Of a DNA stretch of 64,000 nucleotides, positions 60,250-64,000 are shown piece by piece. The notes below the pieces were generated by a model that made no database searches, was not told the origin of the DNA, and saw only the letters and a program-made list of their open reading frames with translations. Position numbers and translations under genes: made by a program. This stretch comes from Symsagittifera roscoffensis (taxonomy: Eukaryota; Xenacoelomorpha; Acoela; Convolutidae), in the NCBI RefSeq assembly GCF_963678635.1, contig NC_087068.1:13336027-13400026 (forward strand), written 5' to 3'. The first letter of the stretch is position 1, and the number at the start of each line of letters is the position of its first letter.

Positions 60250-60429
60250 ATGACCGACTGGCACAACGCAATAACACTGAACTCGCTCTCTCCGCAGGAG
60301 ATCGCTAGTAATATTCAAACTCACAGACGACCTGTTAAAACATTTAAATTGCATAAAACAACAAGACTGCTCGTATCAGGTCGAAGCCCTGAATGTTCCG
60401 ACTTCCTTTTAAGGTTTATGGAGCAGTAA
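60250..60429 (+). CDS. Small 59-codon ORF following repeat A (copy in unit 2)
   Basis: Same frame and length as 53276-53455; Ala-His-Ser becomes Thr-His-Arg near residue 24, with all other residues kept. See the first copy for interpretation. Confidence 0.4.
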   Translation: MTDWHNAITLNSLSPQEIASNIQTHRRPVKTFKLHKTTRLLVSGRSPECSDFLLRFMEQ

Positions 60430-60506
60430 TAACATTAACAAATTCAATGAAATAAAACAAAATAGAAAAAAAAATTTCTGAAATTTGAAAGTTTTTATAA
60501 AAATCA

Positions 60507-60614
60507 TCAATAAGCAGAATGGTCTAAGAGCAGAATGGGTCCAAGAGCAGAAAAACAGAAAGCTATCAACTATTATACGCTAATCGGTAAATTAATTATC
60601 AGAAATGTCAATCA
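60507..60614 (+). mobile_element. Half copy of the TIR element, unit 2
   Basis: Same as 53533-53640. Confidence 0.65.
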
Positions 60615-62069
60615 CGCCATATAAAGTACAAAAGGATAGATTTTGCTCCTTGTAACAAACCAATTATGGCAAATAGGCTTCTTTTAAAAAATTTGGAAGG
60701 ATTTCTAAGATGGATTAAACCTCCGCTTACGCGTTAATAGCGCGAAATATATCGCTCGTTAATTGTCCCAAATTGGCCAGAATGGCAATCTTTAAACCCC
60801 CGTAACTTTACGAAAAATGAACACAGGTGAAATATCTTCTCAGATTTGAGCTCAGGACAACCATACCTTTCAAATGATATAAAAAAATTCCGTCAAAAGT
60901 GGCTAGTTAAAAAGTCGAAGTTTGTCTGAAAAAAAAACCCACAACGAGCACAAATATTCCGTTACTTTCGTATCGAAAGTCGGAACAATTAAAACAATCA
61001 CAACGAAAAGCTCAACATTTATTTGTTCACTAACTTGCGTTTTTCAAGATTAATAAAATTGAATTTTTTTATAACGGGGTTTTCTCTTTTTTATTATTTA
61101 GTTGGCAATTTGTCAAACACAAGTTATTTTTTGGAGATGTTACGTTTTCATTATATGTTTCCTTAATTATCAATAATTTTACTTTTGTTAACACAGTTCC
61201 ACTTTTTTTTCAAGATCAAATCAAGTTTTTGGCTTTTTTTTTTATTTCTTTAATTAATCAGATGGTCCCCATGATATTTTTTTAGGTTTTTGGTTTCTGT
61301 AAAAGTTGAGCTATGCCTGCGATTTTGTTTTTATTACACTTTTTGTCTAGTGAAACGTGGAAAACTTTGTTTTTAATTTTGCTGAACTAAATGCAAGTAG
61401 CACAAAAAATTGAGACATGTTCGTCAGCCATTGTAAAAAGATAAAAAAGTAATAAAAATTTTAAAAAAGAGATATTTTAAAAATTATTTCCAATTTTTTT
61501 CCTCACATTTCCAAAGTTTTTGATTTTTTTAGGTTCAGCTAAAAACTGCAAAATTAACTTCAATTGGGTAAAACTAAATTTTCAAGGCTCAAATTAAGCC
61601 TAAATAGGCTAATGTAAGCCCGCTGACTCGCTCGACATTGGAAGAAAAATCAAAAGTTTTCATCCGGTTATTCTCGCACGGCGAAAAAGTTTTTGAATTT
61701 CTTTGAAGTCGTTCAAATCAAAGTCGATAGAGTCTTAAAATGATATATCACTCAAACCAGGCCGATCATTATTTGTGGAAACTGATTTTGCGTGGAAAAC
61801 TAAAAGCAAAAAAAAAACAAAAAAACAACTGAACACCCGAATAAAAAGTTCCTCCTATTTTCAATGGTTGGTTTTAAAAAAAAGAGCCTACAATTTTTTG
61901 TTTTATTCTATCAGATAAGTTGGATCAGAGAGTTTTTATCATGTAGATCAGTTTGCAATCTGAATTTCACATCTAATGCCGTATAAGTTTGTGCGTAATA
62001 TTTAATTTTTGAATAAAATTAAAAGAAAAAATATGGACTTGAAACTGATAAAATTCAAGAAACTTATAG
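60615..62069. other. AT-rich part of duplication unit, copy 2
   Basis: Includes repeat D at 61620-61875. No gene. Confidence 0.55.
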
Positions 62070-62322
62070 TTTAGGGCAAGGCATTGCAGCGCAGACCAGG
62101 GCACGACAATGCAAGGCCATGCATAAAGTAAGGCAAGACTAGGAAAGTTGAGGCGAGGCGAGGCAAGGCAAGGCAAGGCAAGAAGAGGAAAGACAAGACA
62201 CTGCAAGGCATGGCAAGGCAAGGCAAGGCAAGGCAAGACAAGACAAGGCAAGGCAAGGCAAGGCAAGGGAAGTCCAGGCAAGGCAAAACAAAGCAAGGCA
62301 AGGCCAATTAGCCAAGGCAATG
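62070..62322. repeat. (GGCAA)n array, unit 2 array 1
   Basis: About 30 bp shorter than the matching array in unit 1. Long minus-strand open frames across it are repeat artefacts. Confidence 0.93.
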
Positions 62323-62844
62323 TACGGCAACACAGGGCAGGACGGAGGCAACTCATGGCTGGGCTATCTAGGATAATCAGGGCGCAACAAAGCAAAGCGT
62401 AATGTTGGAAACCATGCAGCCAGTTATCCTTCATCTAGCCAGCTTTTCAACCTTTCAGCCATCGTCTAAGCCTTCCATCTGACCAACAAGACATATACCT
62501 AACGACCCATACGTCTTCCCAGCCATCGATTTCTCCAGTTTTCGTCAATCTAACCGACTACCCACCCAGCCATTCATACAACCATTCAACCTGCCATCTA
62601 GCCAGCCATGCCTTGACCTAGGCCTGATCCTGCTTTTTAGCCAGCCATCCATGCAGCAAAAAAAAGACCCTTCTCACTTTTATCTTTTTTATCAGATAAA
62701 ATGAATCGAAGAGATATTATTTCGTAGATCAGTTCGCAGTCTGCATTTCACACTTAATGCCTCATAAGTCTGTGCGTCGTAAATTTTTTTCAAGTAAAAT
62801 AAATGGACTTGAAACTCATGAAATTCAGGAATTTTATAGTTTAG

Positions 62845-63165
62845 GACAAGGCATCGCAGGATAGAACAGGGCACGCCGAAGCTTGGCTAGGCTAGGCTAG
62901 GCTACGCTAGACAGCACAGGGTAAGACAATGCAAGGCCAGGCAAAATAACGTAAGGCAAGACGAGGAAAGGCGAGGCAATGCAAGGCAGGAAAAGTCACT
63001 GCAAGGCGTGGCATAGCAAGGCAAGGCAAGGCAAGGCAAGACAAGACGAGGCCAGACAAGGAAAGATCAGGCAAGTCAAGGCAAGTCATTGCAAGTCAAG
63101 GGCAGGCCAGGCAACGCAAAACAAAACAAGGCAAGGCCAATTAGCCAAGACATTGTCCGACGATG
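62845..63165. repeat. (GGCAA)n array, unit 2 array 2
   Basis: Counterpart of 55918-56240. Confidence 0.9.
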
Positions 63166-63335
63166 CGATGCAGGGTAGGACGGTAACGCAACGCAAGTCA
63201 GGGCTATTCAGGAAAAACAGCCGCAAAATTTCAGAATTAAAGCCGGATAACTTTGTGCGTGTTAATTACTTTTTGAATGAAATTCAAAAAAGTATATGGA
63301 CTTGAAACTCATGAAATACAATAAATTTATAGTTT

Positions 63336-63760
63336 AGGGAAAGGAATTGCAGGGCAAAACAGGGCACGACAATGCAAGGCAAGACTAGGTGAGGCAAGGC
63401 AAGGCAAAGCAAGACAAGGCAAGTCCAGACAAGGCAAAACAAAGCAAGGCAAGGCCAATTAGCCATGGCAATGTACGGCAACGCAGGGCAGGACGTAAGG
63501 CAACACATGGCAGTGCTAAGCAAGGTAAGGCAAGGCAAGGCAAGGCGAGGCAAGGCAAGGCAAGGCAAGACAAGACGAGGCAAGACAAGTCAAGATTAGG
63601 CAATTCAAGGCAAGTCAAGGGCAGGCCAGGCAACGCATATTAAAAGAAGGCAAAGCCAATTAGTCAAGGCAATGTATGGCGAAGCAGGGTAGGACGGTAA
63701 CGCGACACAAGGCAGGGCTACTCAGGGAAAAGCAGGGCGCGAAAAAGCAAAAAGCCATGT
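63336..63760. repeat. (GGCAA)n array, unit 2 array 3, running past the duplication end
   Basis: Continues beyond the point where unit 1 is cut, so this is the original, uninterrupted array. It is followed to 64000 by CCATC/CCAGCCA-type degenerate repeats. Confidence 0.9.
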
Positions 63761-64000
63761 TGGAATCGATGCAGCCCGTCATCCTTCATCTAGACAGATC
63801 TTCAAATTTTCAGCCATCCTCCAATTCCCCCATCTGTCCACCAAGCCATATACCCAACCATTCATGCTTTCCTCCCATCATCCATTGTTGCGGTTGTTCG
63901 ACGAGCTAGCAGAATGCCCACACAGCGATCCATACAGCATTTCAACCTGCCATCTAGCCAGTCATCGATTGATCCACGCGTCCGTCCATTGATGTATCCA

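Larger units (their letters stand above)
56512..63437. repeat. Tandem segmental duplication, copy 2
   Basis: Repeats 49550-56511. Notable differences are a ~12-bp change inside the TIR element near 58790, a shorter C-run near 59560, and a shorter first pentanucleotide array. Confidence 0.95.

Overview
The window is nuclear DNA of an animal. It has GT-AG introns, AT-rich and repeat-laden non-coding DNA, tRNA-derived SINEs, non-LTR retrotransposon relics, and orthologues of conserved eukaryotic genes (CARM1/PRMT4, COX5A, a p400/Eaf1-type chromatin scaffold). I cannot name the species. Nothing points to a vertebrate, and there is no bacterial-style gene organisation.

Layout. 1-5.6 kb: 3' end of a LINE, AT-rich DNA with a perfect 68-bp inverted repeat, a SINE and a ~165-bp tandem array. 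5.76-7.48 kb (minus): a zinc-finger gene. 8.4-23.1 kb (minus): an 11-exon gene homologous to p400/EP400 in its HSA, post-helicase and SANT regions but with no SNF2 ATPase, so built like fungal or plant Eaf1. Its introns hold SINEs, a hAT-like MITE, a copied piece of the neighbouring zinc-finger gene and a LINE relic. 25.3-30.9 kb (minus): CARM1 in four exons; its first intron carries an antisense tRNA-Arg-like sequence between palindromic GAGCGG arrays. 31.1-31.6 kb (minus): COX5A, whose stop is only about 220 bp upstream of the CARM1 start codon.

32-34.5 kb: a LINE 3' end interrupted by two head-to-tail copies of a dispersed repeat ('repeat A'). 34.5-43.1 kb (minus): a much GC-richer block of long open frames that I could not assign to a family. 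Frame A (about 1,040 codons, with a 23-N gap) carries one complete SGNH-hydrolase motif set and a second altered one. Frame B is 1,615 codons interrupted only by two in-frame TGAs. Frame C lies -1 of B, and a 15-bp hairpin sits at the crossover. No reverse transcriptase, integrase, transposase or capsid motif was recognised.

45-49.3 kb: a decayed endonuclease/reverse-transcriptase LINE between inverted repeats. 49.55-63.4 kb: a ~6.96-kb unit present twice in tandem (gag-like fragment, TIR element, repeat A with a 59-codon ORF, GGCAA pentanucleotide arrays).

The likely working genes are the zinc-finger gene, the Eaf1/p400-like gene, CARM1 and COX5A, all on the minus strand. Two are chromatin regulators (a NuA4-type scaffold and a histone arginine methyltransferase coactivator); COX5A is a respiratory-chain gene and the zinc-finger protein is of unknown role. 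The rest is mostly mobile-element or satellite DNA. All homology statements come from reading translations by eye; no search was run.
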